A stretch of DNA of 64,000 nucleotides from Streptomyces roseolus. GTDB taxonomy: Bacteria > Actinomycetota > Actinomycetes > Streptomycetales > Streptomycetaceae. The translations under genes and the position numbers were made by a program. How positions within the stretch are numbered: the stretch's first letter is position 1; the number at the start of each line of letters is the position of its first letter. Location: positions 62,001-126,000 of the forward strand of contig NZ_BMTV01000022.1 of the NCBI RefSeq assembly GCF_014649855.1, in the 5' to 3' direction. Under the pieces are notes generated by a model. The model was given only the letters and a program-made list of their open reading frames with translations, was not told the DNA's origin and made no database searches. Positions 47,432 through 56,269 of this stretch are shown piece by piece.

Positions 47432-47651
47432 CATGGTGAGCTAGGTTGCACTGCACATAAGGCATGCACACTCGCAATCGCCTATCCCAATGCCTCATGC
47501 GTCGACCCTGCACATGTGGTTCATGGTGAGCTAGGCAGTGCCGATATCCCGTTGGCATCCATGCCTCTACTCGCCTGCCTCACTCTCACACAGAGAACGC
47601 AACTCTCACCTTGACTTTGAACGCAAGTTCACAGTGATCTAGGTAGCACTG
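47432..47651 (+). repeat. Three copies of a GTGAGCTAGG element
   Basis: CATGGTGAGCTAGG occurs at 47432-47445 and 47522-47535. A third version reads CACAGTGATCTAGGTAGCAC near 47629. Copies one and three are followed by TTGCACTG or TAGCACTG. Spacing is about 90-110 bases. Confidence 0.55.
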
Positions 47652-47936
47652 TCATCACATTGATCATGCACACCTCTAGTTGCTACCCAACACCCCATGC
47701 CGACACGAGAGTGAACCAGGATTGCGGAGCCGCACTCCACCTCCAGGCCCCAACCCATGCGCGCATGAACCAGGCGCACAACATGCCGTCGGATGGCCCG
47801 CTATCGCTTTCGCTTTCCAATGCCATGAACCCGATTACGAATAAGCTATTAAGCTCATTCCGTAAATCGAAACATCGAACAAAGCAACCCATTACGAACA
47901 CACGTCACCCTATCCCCCAGTGAATGGAATAGGCGG

Positions 47937-48253
47937 ATATGGGACCCGAATGGGAATGGGTGATAGGTGCAGGTAGCCCCGACAGGGCACCAGTCGGCAA
48001 GGCCGAATATGGGACCCTATACAGGACAGTGCAAAGACATCCCACTTGAAGGGCAAACGCAATTCACAGTCATATGGGACCCATTCCGAGAAAATCGAAA
48101 CAGGCTCATTCGGCAAACCAAAACCTCATTGCCCCTCGACGCCGGCACACACCCCACCTGACCTGCTAAAACACCGGGAACGCTAACGCGCCGTCAGCGG
48201 CGACGTCCCGAAAATGGCAAGGGACACAGCGACGCCCGCAGGATACGGGACCC
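47937..48253 (+). repeat. Four ATATGGGACCC direct repeats
   Basis: ATATGGGACCC occurs exactly at 47937-47947, 48007-48017 and 48072-48082. A near copy, ATACGGGACCC, is at 48243-48253. The first three are 65-70 bases apart. Candidate binding sites for a phage protein. Confidence 0.65.
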
Positions 48254-48649
48254 TTTCACGCCCGACACATTGCTATAGCGAATGGCGACGCAATGGGGTA
48301 GGGGGGGTATATGCAACGGGAATTGAATTTAGCCGGTCGACCCCGCCTCTCGACCGCTTTCTCTCCCCGATGAGAAATTTCCGCAGGGATCTTGCATTTT
48401 CGCAGGTCAGAGGCTTGATAGGCGACGATATCGGCTCGACCTCTGCCGGGCCGGTCGACGAGGCGCAGCCAGCACCAATCATGGCCCTATTACCCCCGCG
48501 GGGTACCTCTCGTGATTTGCATTCGAGAAGTCAACGGATGCTTATGGGGCCCTCTCGCATCGCCCTGGTCGAATCGCGCACCGTCGATATGAATTGCAAT
48601 TCCAGCCCTTTCCGCCGGGATTGCAATATGAATACGCAAGGGATATTCA

Positions 48650-48925
48650 ATGGCTGTCTCGGACCATAAGAAAGACCCCGATGCCGTACTCGACTGGGTC
48701 TGGGACTGGAATGAGTACCTGGACGAGGGCGAGACCATCGTCACTTCGGAATTCATTGTCTCTGTCGGCATCACTGTCGATTCCGAGTCGAACACGACGA
48801 AGACAGCGACGGTGTGGCTTTCCGGTGGCACTGCCGGTCAGGTCTACCAGGTCACCAACCGCATTACTTCTTCGGCCGGTCGCACCGACGACCGCTCTAT
48901 AACGATCCGCGTCACCGAGCGGTAG
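48650..48925 (+). CDS. Small structural-type protein, copy 1
   Basis: The protein is 91 aa after CAAGGGATATTCA. DPDAVLDWVWDWNEYLDEGE, then TVWLSGGTAGQVYQVTNRI and DRSITIRVTER. The β-sandwich-like end fits a phage surface or connector protein. A clear paralogue is at 55991-56263 and matches along its whole length. Confidence 0.7.
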   Translation: MAVSDHKKDPDAVLDWVWDWNEYLDEGETIVTSEFIVSVGITVDSESNTTKTATVWLSGGTAGQVYQVTNRITSSAGRTDDRSITIRVTER

Positions 48926-48937
48926 AAAGGACCCACG

Positions 48938-49351
48938 ATGGCAGTTCGGCTCTCCGCTTCTCTCGCGAATAGCCTCGCGAACGCGGTTGACGACGCCGTG
49001 AACGCTGGTACCGGCGCAGGGACCATCAAGATCTACACGGGCTCGCAGCCCGCGACCGCCGACACGGCAGCGTCCGGAACGCTCCTGGCGACGTTCACAC
49101 TGTCCGACCCGGCCTTCGGTGCTGCCGCCAGCGGCACCATCACGCTGAACGGTGTCCCGCTGACGGTGGCGGCGGCAGCGACGGGTACGGCCGGCTGGTT
49201 CCGCATGGAGTCCAACGGCGGTGCCACGGTCACCGTCCTGGACGGCTCGGTGGGCACGTCGGGGCAGCAGATCAACCTGAACACCACGAGCATCACCTCG
49301 GGCGTGAACGTCACGATCACCTCGGGCACGATCACGATGCCGACCTCGTAG
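48938..49351 (+). CDS. β-rich virion-type protein
   Basis: The protein is 137 aa with AGAAAGGACCCACG before ATG. After a helix (LANSLANAVDDAVNAG) it is Thr/Ala/Gly-rich β-sheet (GTIKIYTGSQPATADTAASG). This is a common actinophage structural protein pattern, likely minor tail or decoration. Confidence 0.65.
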   Translation: MAVRLSASLANSLANAVDDAVNAGTGAGTIKIYTGSQPATADTAASGTLLATFTLSDPAFGAAASGTITLNGVPLTVAAAATGTAGWFRMESNGGATVTVLDGSVGTSGQQINLNTTSITSGVNVTITSGTITMPTS

Positions 49352-49399
49352 GGCGGAAGGCCTACGCCGACCGTACGGCCCCTGGGGGCGACGGTGCCG

Positions 49400-49576
49400 T
49401 CAGGTTCCTTCCGCGCACAGCTTGCAGGCCTTGAGCTCCAGGTCGGTCTGTGCCTTCTCCTCCGGCACGGCTCCCCAGTCCGTCACGGTGTCGAGCTTCC
49501 CGGTGAGTCTCGGGCACGTGCCGTCCCAGTGGTAGGCCGTGCGGTGCTCGCCAACGCGGTACATGACTATTCGCAT
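49400..49576 (-). CDS. Small hypothetical protein (moron) in the tail region
   Basis: The protein is 58 aa from ATG 49576. MRIVMYRVGEHRTAYHWDG, then CPRLTG and CKLCAEGT. Strong third-position bias on this strand. One zinc possible. It lies convergent to the 48938 gene. Confidence 0.6.
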   Translation of the reverse strand: MRIVMYRVGEHRTAYHWDGTCPRLTGKLDTVTDWGAVPEEKAQTDLELKACKLCAEGT

Positions 49577-49602
49577 GGGCTGGGAGTCTAGAGGAGGTAC
49601 CG

Positions 49603-50571
49603 GTGGCTATCTCCTTCGTCGGGGTCGCGTCCTGGGATTCCGCCTCGACCTCCGGCAGCTCCTTCACCTTGAACAAGCCGGCCGGCGTCGCGTCGGGCGA
49701 CTTCCTGGTGGCCATCTTCGCGGCCGACACCTTCGACAGCGGCGGCGGCGACCGCACGGTGACCAACCCGTCGGGCTGGACGACCGTGGGGCACGTCTAC
49801 GGCGGGGCCAACGGCTTCATCCACGTGATGACCCGCACGGCCGGCTCTTCCGAGCCGTCTTCCTGGAGCGGCTCTTTCACGGGAGGCTCAACCCCGGACC
49901 GGGCGTCCGTCGTCTGTGCGTATCGCGGGGTCGCCGGCCTGGCGGTCGACGGGGAGTCGAGCACCGGCTCGGCGACGACGCTGAACACGGCGTCGGTGTC
50001 GAACCCGTCGGCGACGAACTGGCGGGTGGTCGCGGCGGCGTATTCGTCGGCGTCGACCAGCTACGCCATCGCCTCGAACGAGGTGTCCCTGCGGGACCGG
50101 CAGCCGAACACCAACGTCGAGCCGGCGATCTGGGACTCGAACGGCACGATCGGTACGGGCTCGACGTCCCGGCAGGTCTCGCGTGGCGCGGCCTGGGAGT
50201 CGGCGATGGCCTGGATCGGCATCCTGGACAACCAGGAGGGCGCCGCGTCCTCCGGCACGCTCTCGGGCTCGCTCCCGCTGCCCACGATGACGGCGTCGGG
50301 CGCGCTGAGCTACAGCGGCATCCTGGCGGCTTCTCTGTTCCTGCCGACGATGACCGCCGCCGGCATCGCGTCTCCCCCGTCGGGCAGCCTCGATGTCCCG
50401 GTGGCCGTGACGGTGTCGTTGGCGGGCGCGTCGGCGGCTCAGGGCTCCCTGAACGTGATCGCGGTGCCGGTGGTGGACGTGGTCGGCGAGACGCGGTTCT
50501 TCGGGATTCGCACGATCACTCCGGAACGCGAGGACCGGACTGTGAAGCCGAGGCTCGGCGCCACGGATTGA
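49603..50571 (+). CDS. Tail-fibre-like protein, paralogue 1
   Basis: The protein is 322 aa, GTG after GAGGAGGTACCG. The N-terminal 210 residues form a jelly-roll-like β-domain (FTLNKPAGVASGDFLVAIF, VVCAYRGVAGLAVDG, WESAMAWIGILDN) found in many actinophage fibres. The end has repeated LPLPTMTASG and LFLPTMTAAG strands. It probably decorates the tail tip and meets the host surface. Confidence 0.7.
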   Translation: MAISFVGVASWDSASTSGSSFTLNKPAGVASGDFLVAIFAADTFDSGGGDRTVTNPSGWTTVGHVYGGANGFIHVMTRTAGSSEPSSWSGSFTGGSTPDRASVVCAYRGVAGLAVDGESSTGSATTLNTASVSNPSATNWRVVAAAYSSASTSYAIASNEVSLRDRQPNTNVEPAIWDSNGTIGTGSTSRQVSRGAAWESAMAWIGILDNQEGAASSGTLSGSLPLPTMTASGALSYSGILAASLFLPTMTAAGIASPPSGSLDVPVAVTVSLAGASAAQGSLNVIAVPVVDVVGETRFFGIRTITPEREDRTVKPRLGATD

Positions 50572-50581
50572 AGGGGGAACG

Positions 50582-52066
50582 GTGGCTGTCTCCCATGTCA
50601 ACACGCAGGTCGGGTCGAGCGCGAGCAGCACTTCGGTGGTGGTGACGAAGCCGACGGGTACGGCCTCCGGCGACCTCCTCACCGCGTTCGTCACCTCGAA
50701 CTATCAGGCCGTGACCCCGCCGGCCGGCTGGACCGAGATCGGCGACTACGGCATCGAGACCTTCAGGGTGCACGTCTTCCGGAAGGTGGCCAGCGGCTCG
50801 GAGGGGTCGAGCTACACCTTCACGGTGCCCAGCTCGGCCACGCTGCTGTGCCAGGCGACCGCCTGGCGCGGGGTGGACAACACCACCCCGATCGACATCA
50901 CGCCTGTGCTGTCCGCCTCCTTCAACAGTTCCGAGCCGATGGATACGGAGGCCGTGTCCGGCGGAACGCAGGGCCGGCTGGTCTACTTCCGGGCGGCGCG
51001 GCGTGCCAGCTCGGGTACGCCGATCACGTACACGGCTTCCGGTGTCACCGAGCTGTCGGATAGCGGGGTGGCGGCCTCCGGGAACGCCTTCGCCTACTCC
51101 GGCGGCCTGTACATGGCCACCAGCGACTACGCGAGCGGGGGCAGCAAGGCTGGCCTCGCGATCACCGCCTCGACGACGGAGACCCACAACGTCACCGTCA
51201 CGATGGCCATCAAGGCCGGCGGCACCTCCGGCACCGTGGACGTCGACCTTCCGGCTATCTCCTCGGTGAGCATGTCGGGCTCGGTGGCGTACCCGGCGAC
51301 GCTGGACGCGGATCTGCCGATGCCGACGATGGAGGGCGAGGCTTTCCACGGCTTCTACGAGGGACCGCTGTCGGTCGAGGTCCCGATCGCGGTCGACATA
51401 GCCGGGCGGACTCCCCCTCGCGGCCCGCTGGAGATCTCGCTGCCTCCGATCGTCGAGATCGTCGGCGAGACCCGTCGGTTCGCCGAGAACGTGGTGAACG
51501 TCGACCGTGGCGAGCGCTGGTTCGTCATGACGCAGGACGGCTGGTACCTCGGACGCCGCAACGTCCGGTTCGTGCCCCTGGTGGTCGAGCTGTCGCTGCC
51601 CGTGGTCCTCATCAGCGCCACGACGGCCCCGGAGGCGCCCTCCCCGGACGTCCTGGTGGAGGCCTTCGGTGCGTCGGTCACCACGACGTTCTCCGCCGGC
51701 GCCGCGAGCGCTTCGGGCGCCGCTAGCGCCATCGCGATGGAGAACGGCGCCCTGGGCGTGTCCGAGTCCATCGACGTCGGTGGTTCCGCCGAGGACGCGG
51801 TGATCGATTCGCTGAGCACGCTCTTCGTCAACGCCGAGCTGGCCGAGGTGCAGGTCGAGGTCCCGGACGTCACGAACGTCGACGCCTCTGCCGGCCTGGC
51901 GTCCGTCACGGTCGCCACGAACGCGGCCACGGTCACCACCGGTGGCGGCATCCAGCCGAACGCCGGGCATGCGGCGGTTTCGGTCGCCGCGAACGCCCCG
52001 ACCGTCACGAAGGTGCCTGGTGTACGGCCGACAGCCGGCCACGCCTCGGTCGCCTGCCACAACTAA
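50582..52066 (+). CDS. Tail-fibre-like protein, paralogue 2
   Basis: The protein is 494 aa. The first 210 residues match paralogue 1 in plan (VVTKPTGTASGDLLTAFVTS, TAWRGVDNTTPIDIT). Then come PMPTMEGEAFHG and IVEIVGETRRFAENV, the latter shared with paralogue 1 (VVDVVGETRFFG). The last part has Ala-rich units ending AGHAAVSVAANAPTVT and AGHASVACHN. Likely receptor-binding or fibre protein. Confidence 0.7.
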   Translation: MAVSHVNTQVGSSASSTSVVVTKPTGTASGDLLTAFVTSNYQAVTPPAGWTEIGDYGIETFRVHVFRKVASGSEGSSYTFTVPSSATLLCQATAWRGVDNTTPIDITPVLSASFNSSEPMDTEAVSGGTQGRLVYFRAARRASSGTPITYTASGVTELSDSGVAASGNAFAYSGGLYMATSDYASGGSKAGLAITASTTETHNVTVTMAIKAGGTSGTVDVDLPAISSVSMSGSVAYPATLDADLPMPTMEGEAFHGFYEGPLSVEVPIAVDIAGRTPPRGPLEISLPPIVEIVGETRRFAENVVNVDRGERWFVMTQDGWYLGRRNVRFVPLVVELSLPVVLISATTAPEAPSPDVLVEAFGASVTTTFSAGAASASGAASAIAMENGALGVSESIDVGGSAEDAVIDSLSTLFVNAELAEVQVEVPDVTNVDASAGLASVTVATNAATVTTGGGIQPNAGHAAVSVAANAPTVTKVPGVRPTAGHASVACHN

Positions 52067-52074
52067 GGACCCGC

Positions 52075-52416
52075 ATGAACTTCATCAAGAACCTCCTCAA
52101 CAGGAAGGTTCCGATCCTCACGGCGGAGCAGCGCTGGGAGTGCCCGAACTGCACCCAGACCGACGTGACGTACGAGACCAAGCCCCACACGCGTTTCCAC
52201 ACGTGCCGGGGGCTGAAGGGGCTGACCGCCCCGTTCGTTCCCGCCGGGACTCGATGCAAGGTCGAGGCCGTCGAGCGCGAGGACTACGTAGGAAAGGAAG
52301 CCGTCACCCTCGACGGCGAACAGCGCCCGATCATGCGAGTCGAGACGACTCGCGACGACGGCAACGACGTGGCGGTGCTCGCACCGTGCGCGAACTCACG
52401 AAGCGGAGTGAACTGA
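52075..52416 (+). CDS. Small protein with zinc-ribbon start
   Basis: The protein is 113 aa. RWECPNCTQTDVTYETKPHT leads to HTCRGLKGLTAPFVPAGTRC. Many actinophages have this protein among tail genes; role unknown. Confidence 0.65.
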   Translation: MNFIKNLLNRKVPILTAEQRWECPNCTQTDVTYETKPHTRFHTCRGLKGLTAPFVPAGTRCKVEAVEREDYVGKEAVTLDGEQRPIMRVETTRDDGNDVAVLAPCANSRSGVN

Positions 52417-52417
52417 C

Positions 52418-52906
52418 ATGGCATGGTCTGGAAGCGCCATGTTCGTCGAGTGGGCCAAGATGACCCAGGAGGCGAGCGGCACCGGGTACACGGGCCTCGA
52501 CAGCGACACGGTCAAGGCCGCCCTCTACAACAACTCGATCACCCCGGACAAGGACGCCGCCGTCGGCTCCACCGGCTACAACACCGGCACCTGGGCGAAC
52601 ACCAACGCCCTCAACGACACCGATGGTTCGGACGACTGGCCGGTCGCCGGCATCGCGCTCTCCTCGAAGGCGGTCACCGACCAGGGATCCGGCGTCGTGA
52701 TGTTCGACGCGGCCGACACCACGCACGCGAACACCGTGACCATCACGAACGCGTACGGCTGCCTCGTCTACGACGACAGCATCACGGCGGGCACGGTCGC
52801 CGACCAGGGCATCAGCTACCACTACTTCGGCGGTGCGCAGTCGGTGACCACCGGCACCTTCACCATCGTGTGGCACGCCAACGGCCTTTTCAGGATCACG
52901 GTCTGA
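52418..52906 (+). CDS. Virion-type hypothetical protein
   Basis: The protein is 162 aa, 1 base after the previous gene. DSDTVKAALYNNSITPDKDA and WHANGLFRITV are typical of an actinophage structural family. The fold is β-rich. Probably a minor virion protein. Confidence 0.65.
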   Translation: MAWSGSAMFVEWAKMTQEASGTGYTGLDSDTVKAALYNNSITPDKDAAVGSTGYNTGTWANTNALNDTDGSDDWPVAGIALSSKAVTDQGSGVVMFDAADTTHANTVTITNAYGCLVYDDSITAGTVADQGISYHYFGGAQSVTTGTFTIVWHANGLFRITV

Positions 52907-52922
52907 GGAGTAGGGGGTCGAG

Positions 52923-53687
52923 GTGGCCATCTCGTACATCGCGGGCACCAAAGCCCCCACCTCCTACCCGGCCTCGTCGAACAACACGTCCACGTGCAAC
53001 ATCGCGAAGCCCACGGGGACCGCTTCCGGCGACGTGATGATCGCGTTCATCATCACCGCCAACGCGATCATCACCGCGCCTGCCGGCTGGACCCTGATCC
53101 ACAACTATGTCCACCCGACGGTGTCGTTCGTGACGAACGCCTACTACCGGGTGGCGGGCGGTTCCGAGGGGACCAACTACACCTTCACGGACGACAACAG
53201 CAACGCTGCTCCGATGTGCGGCGCAATCGCCACCTTCCGGGGTGTGGACACCGCCAACCCGATCAACGACCAGGAGAATTCGTCCACCACCGGCACGGAC
53301 ACGGTCAGCACGCCGTCCATCACCACGACGGCGACGTGCCTCCTGCTGCACTTCCGCGCATCGCGCGAGCAGACCGGCGCCGACGTGTCCACCGAGCCGT
53401 CGTTCACGACGAGCCTGACCACGCGCCTCCAGTTCGGCAACCGGGGCGCGAGCACCGCCTACGGCGGGCGCCTGGTGACCGACGGCGTCGTCCAGGTGGC
53501 GCCGGGCACGTACAGCGGCACCTCCTTCAACGCCAACGACGTCATCACCGCCTCCGTCGAGCGCACGATCGCCCTCCGGGCCGCCGACGCCGACCTGAGC
53601 GCGTCACCGACGGCGGCGATCTCCAATCCGGTGACGGCGAACAAGCCGACCCCGCAGGTGAAGCCCAGGGCGCAGGTGATCGGGTAA
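52923..53687 (+). CDS. Tail-fibre-like protein, paralogue 3
   Basis: The protein is 254 aa from GTG 52923. CNIAKPTGTASGDVMIAFII, FRGVDTANPINDQEN and ASVERTIALRAAD match the jelly-roll part of the other two paralogues. The long tail of repeats is absent. Likely fibre component. Confidence 0.7.
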   Translation: MAISYIAGTKAPTSYPASSNNTSTCNIAKPTGTASGDVMIAFIITANAIITAPAGWTLIHNYVHPTVSFVTNAYYRVAGGSEGTNYTFTDDNSNAAPMCGAIATFRGVDTANPINDQENSSTTGTDTVSTPSITTTATCLLLHFRASREQTGADVSTEPSFTTSLTTRLQFGNRGASTAYGGRLVTDGVVQVAPGTYSGTSFNANDVITASVERTIALRAADADLSASPTAAISNPVTANKPTPQVKPRAQVIG

Positions 53688-53699
53688 GGGGGTGGGTCG

Positions 53700-55994
53700 G
53701 TGCCTACCGACGTCATCACCACCACGGGCGCCGGCACCTGGCAGGCGCCGGCCGGAGTCACCACGATCGCAGTCCGATGCTGGGGCGGTGGCGGTGCCGG
53801 CGGTTCGGCTACCGGCAACGTCAGTGCGGGCGGCGGCGGTGCCGGTGGGTGCTACGCCGAAACCCTCACCTTCTCGGTAACTCCGGGCAACACCTACAAC
53901 CTCTACGTCGCCACCACCCGAGTGCCGACCACCACCAGCTCTGCGACGGCGAACAAGGGCGACACCACCTGGTTCTCCGTAAACGGCTCTGGCGGAGTTG
54001 TCGCGGTCGGCGGTAACGGTGGCGCCCTCGCTTCGGCTGGTACGGCAAACGGCGCAGGTGGCACGGGAAGCAGCACGGGCTGCTTCGGCACCACGGTGCG
54101 CGCCGGTGGATCTGGAACGGCAGGCTCGCACAACAACGGTCTCGCCGGTGGTCGAGGTGGCGCCGGCGGTGGCGGCGCGGGTACGACGGCGGTCGGTGGC
54201 AACGCCTCTGCCGGTACGGGCGGTACGGGCGCTTCCCTCGGTGGCGGTAACGGCGCCAACGGCCCCACCACGAGCGGCGGCGCCGCAGGTACGGCAGGCT
54301 CGAACTACGGCGGTGGCGGCTCCGGCGGCTACGCCCCCAACGCGACCGACCGTCTCGGCGGCACCGGCGCGCAGGGCAAGATCGAGATCACCTATACCGC
54401 CGCGTCCGGCACCTCGGCCAACGCGGGGACGGTCACCGGCACCGGCACCGGCTACGCCGCGACGGGCGGCGCGGGCCCGAAGCCCTCTTCTCCGACCGGT
54501 ACCGCGACCTCGTACCAGTCGGTGGTCGCGATCAGGTCTTCGGCCGGCCCGACCACCGCGGTGGTCACAACCAGTGATGCCACGGTCACCGCCGTCCCCA
54601 GCGTGCGGCCTTCCGCCGGGCATGCCTCGGCCGCTGTCTCCGCCAGCGCAACGGGTCCTGCGCTGGCGGCCCTACCGGGCAGCGTGACGGCTTCGACCGT
54701 CACCGCTGCTCCCATCCCGGTGATCACCGTCGGCGCCGGCGTGGTGCCGGCGGCGGCAGCAGCGAACGCCGCCGCAGCCGACCTCGACGACTCCCTCGGC
54801 CTGGCGCAGCAGGCGCCGGTCACCGCGAGCGCCCACGCCGGTTCGGCCACGCTGGGCACCCTCTCCCCTTCCGCGAGCGCCACAGCGTCCGCGCACGACG
54901 CCACGGTCTCCGTCGCGGGCTCCACGAATGCTCCGGCCGGTCTCGCGACCGCGTCGGCGGCTTCGGGGAACCCGGCAGGGTCCGTGCAGGCCCTCGCGGG
55001 CAACCCGACGGCCGCCGGGTCTGCGTACGCGGCCTCGGTAGCGTCGGTGGGCTCCACCAGCGCTCCGGCAGGGGCCGCAGGGGCTGCGGCCTCTGCTCTC
55101 GCCGCCTCGCCGGCGGTCTCCTCGACCTCCGGCGAGTGCTCGGCGGCGGCGACGGCGTACGGCACCACGACCACCGGCACCGTCCTGGCGACCGCCGGGC
55201 ATGCCGCTGCCTCGGTGGCTTCGACCGCTCCCGTGGCTGACCCGGCGAGCTGTCCCTCCTCGACCGCTGCCGCGACCGTAGCCGAGGCGCCGGCCGTCGG
55301 CCTTCAGGTCCTGGCGGGCACCCTTGCGGTCTCTGCCACGGCCGAGAACGCCACGGTCTCCTCGGCCGCCGAGAGGAATGCCCCAGCCGGCTTGGCCGCC
55401 GCTTCGGTGGCGGCCGGCGACGGCCTGGCGGTCGTCACGTCGCCTCGCGATTCGGTCTCCGCTTCGGTGGCCGCCCAGGATGCGTCGGTCTCGACAGCGC
55501 CGGTCACCGGAGCTCCGGCCGACTCCTCCGGCGCCCTGGTGTCGGCGAACCCTCCGCTGATCGTCATCAGGTCGAGTGCGGGGACGGTGCTCGCCGAAGC
55601 CGCGCCCCAGAACGCCCTCGCGGTGCTCCAGGCCGCCGCCGACGCGGTGGAGGTTTCTGCCCTTGCCTTCGGCGCCATGGTGCGCGTCGAGGCGGTGGCA
55701 CGGTCGGCTCTCGCCTCCCTCCAGGGCTTCGGTGCGAGCCCGCAGGGCAACCGGGTGGACCTCGACGCCGGGCCGGTCATCGTCACGGCGACGGCGTACG
55801 GGCCGTCGGTGGCCAACGACTCTCCGACACCGAGACACAGGACGTACTTCGTGAACGAAGAACGCATTCTCCGGGTCTTCGTCGAACGGCGAACGCTCCG
55901 AATGGAAAAGGCCGAAGAACTGCTCATCATGCGCGAGACGCGCGTGCTGGCCGTGCAGGAAGACGAGCGCGTACTGGAGGTGCGGCTTTCGTGA
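53700..55994 (+). CDS. Large Gly/Ala-rich tail-fibre protein
   Basis: The protein is 764 aa. Residues 1-240 are a Gly-rich domain (WQAPAGVTTIAVRCWGGGGA, then many GGxGG turns), a phage adhesin pattern. Residues 285-700 are diverged repeats of about 20-25 residues built on NAPAGLATASA- and SAGHASAAVSA-like strands. The end has RILRVFVERRTLRMEKAEE and ERVLEVRLS, short alternating β-strands. Probably the main receptor-facing fibre. Repeat number may vary between strains. Confidence 0.7.
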   Translation: MPTDVITTTGAGTWQAPAGVTTIAVRCWGGGGAGGSATGNVSAGGGGAGGCYAETLTFSVTPGNTYNLYVATTRVPTTTSSATANKGDTTWFSVNGSGGVVAVGGNGGALASAGTANGAGGTGSSTGCFGTTVRAGGSGTAGSHNNGLAGGRGGAGGGGAGTTAVGGNASAGTGGTGASLGGGNGANGPTTSGGAAGTAGSNYGGGGSGGYAPNATDRLGGTGAQGKIEITYTAASGTSANAGTVTGTGTGYAATGGAGPKPSSPTGTATSYQSVVAIRSSAGPTTAVVTTSDATVTAVPSVRPSAGHASAAVSASATGPALAALPGSVTASTVTAAPIPVITVGAGVVPAAAAANAAAADLDDSLGLAQQAPVTASAHAGSATLGTLSPSASATASAHDATVSVAGSTNAPAGLATASAASGNPAGSVQALAGNPTAAGSAYAASVASVGSTSAPAGAAGAAASALAASPAVSSTSGECSAAATAYGTTTTGTVLATAGHAAASVASTAPVADPASCPSSTAAATVAEAPAVGLQVLAGTLAVSATAENATVSSAAERNAPAGLAAASVAAGDGLAVVTSPRDSVSASVAAQDASVSTAPVTGAPADSSGALVSANPPLIVIRSSAGTVLAEAAPQNALAVLQAAADAVEVSALAFGAMVRVEAVARSALASLQGFGASPQGNRVDLDAGPVIVTATAYGPSVANDSPTPRHRTYFVNEERILRVFVERRTLRMEKAEELLIMRETRVLAVQEDERVLEVRLS

Positions 55995-56263
55995 GGACGT
56001 GGGAAAAGGACCCCCAGGCTGTACTCGACTGGATGTTCGACTGGTCCAACTGGCTCGCAGCCGGCGAGTCGATATCCGGCACCCCTGTGGTCACGGTCGA
56101 CTCGGGCCTGACGAAGGACAGCCAGTCCAACACCACTACGAAGGTGACGTGTTGGCTCAGTGGCGGCACCCTTGGCGCCACCTACAAGGTCGCCTGCCGG
56201 ATCACGACCAACCAGGGGCGGACCGACGAGCGAACGATCGCGATCCGCGTGACGGACCGGTAG
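55991..56263 (+). CDS. Small structural-type protein, copy 2
   Basis: The protein is 90 aa, GTGA-coupled to the fibre gene. DPQAVLDWMFDWSNWLAAGE, TCWLSGGTLGATYKVACRI and DERTIAIRVTDR align with copy 1 at 48650-48925. The pair brackets the fibre block. Confidence 0.7.
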   Translation: MRTWEKDPQAVLDWMFDWSNWLAAGESISGTPVVTVDSGLTKDSQSNTTTKVTCWLSGGTLGATYKVACRITTNQGRTDERTIAIRVTDR

Positions 56264-56269
56264 CAAGTT

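Larger units (their letters stand above)
47124..48649. other. 1.5-kb non-coding region with odd composition
   Basis: No frame here shows coding bias on either strand. GC is far below the genome level. 47230-47480 is dense in CA/TG and TGCA steps with CATGCATGC at 47301, 47370 and 47424. Several repeat families follow (separate entries). Candidate packaging site, origin or long regulatory zone before the structural genes. Confidence 0.6.

Noticed and set aside
47251..47440. CRISPR array, because of repeated CATGCATGC
   Set aside because: Repeats are too short and irregular, no constant spacer length and no cas genes.
47220..47923. Several open frames rich in His, Thr and Cys
   Set aside because: They arise from the CA/TG-rich DNA, lack ribosome sites and third-position bias, and resemble no protein.
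50516..55838. Very long minus-strand frames opposite the fibre genes
   Set aside because: Arg/Gly/Ala-rich antisense of repetitive high-GC genes, without starts or ribosome sites.
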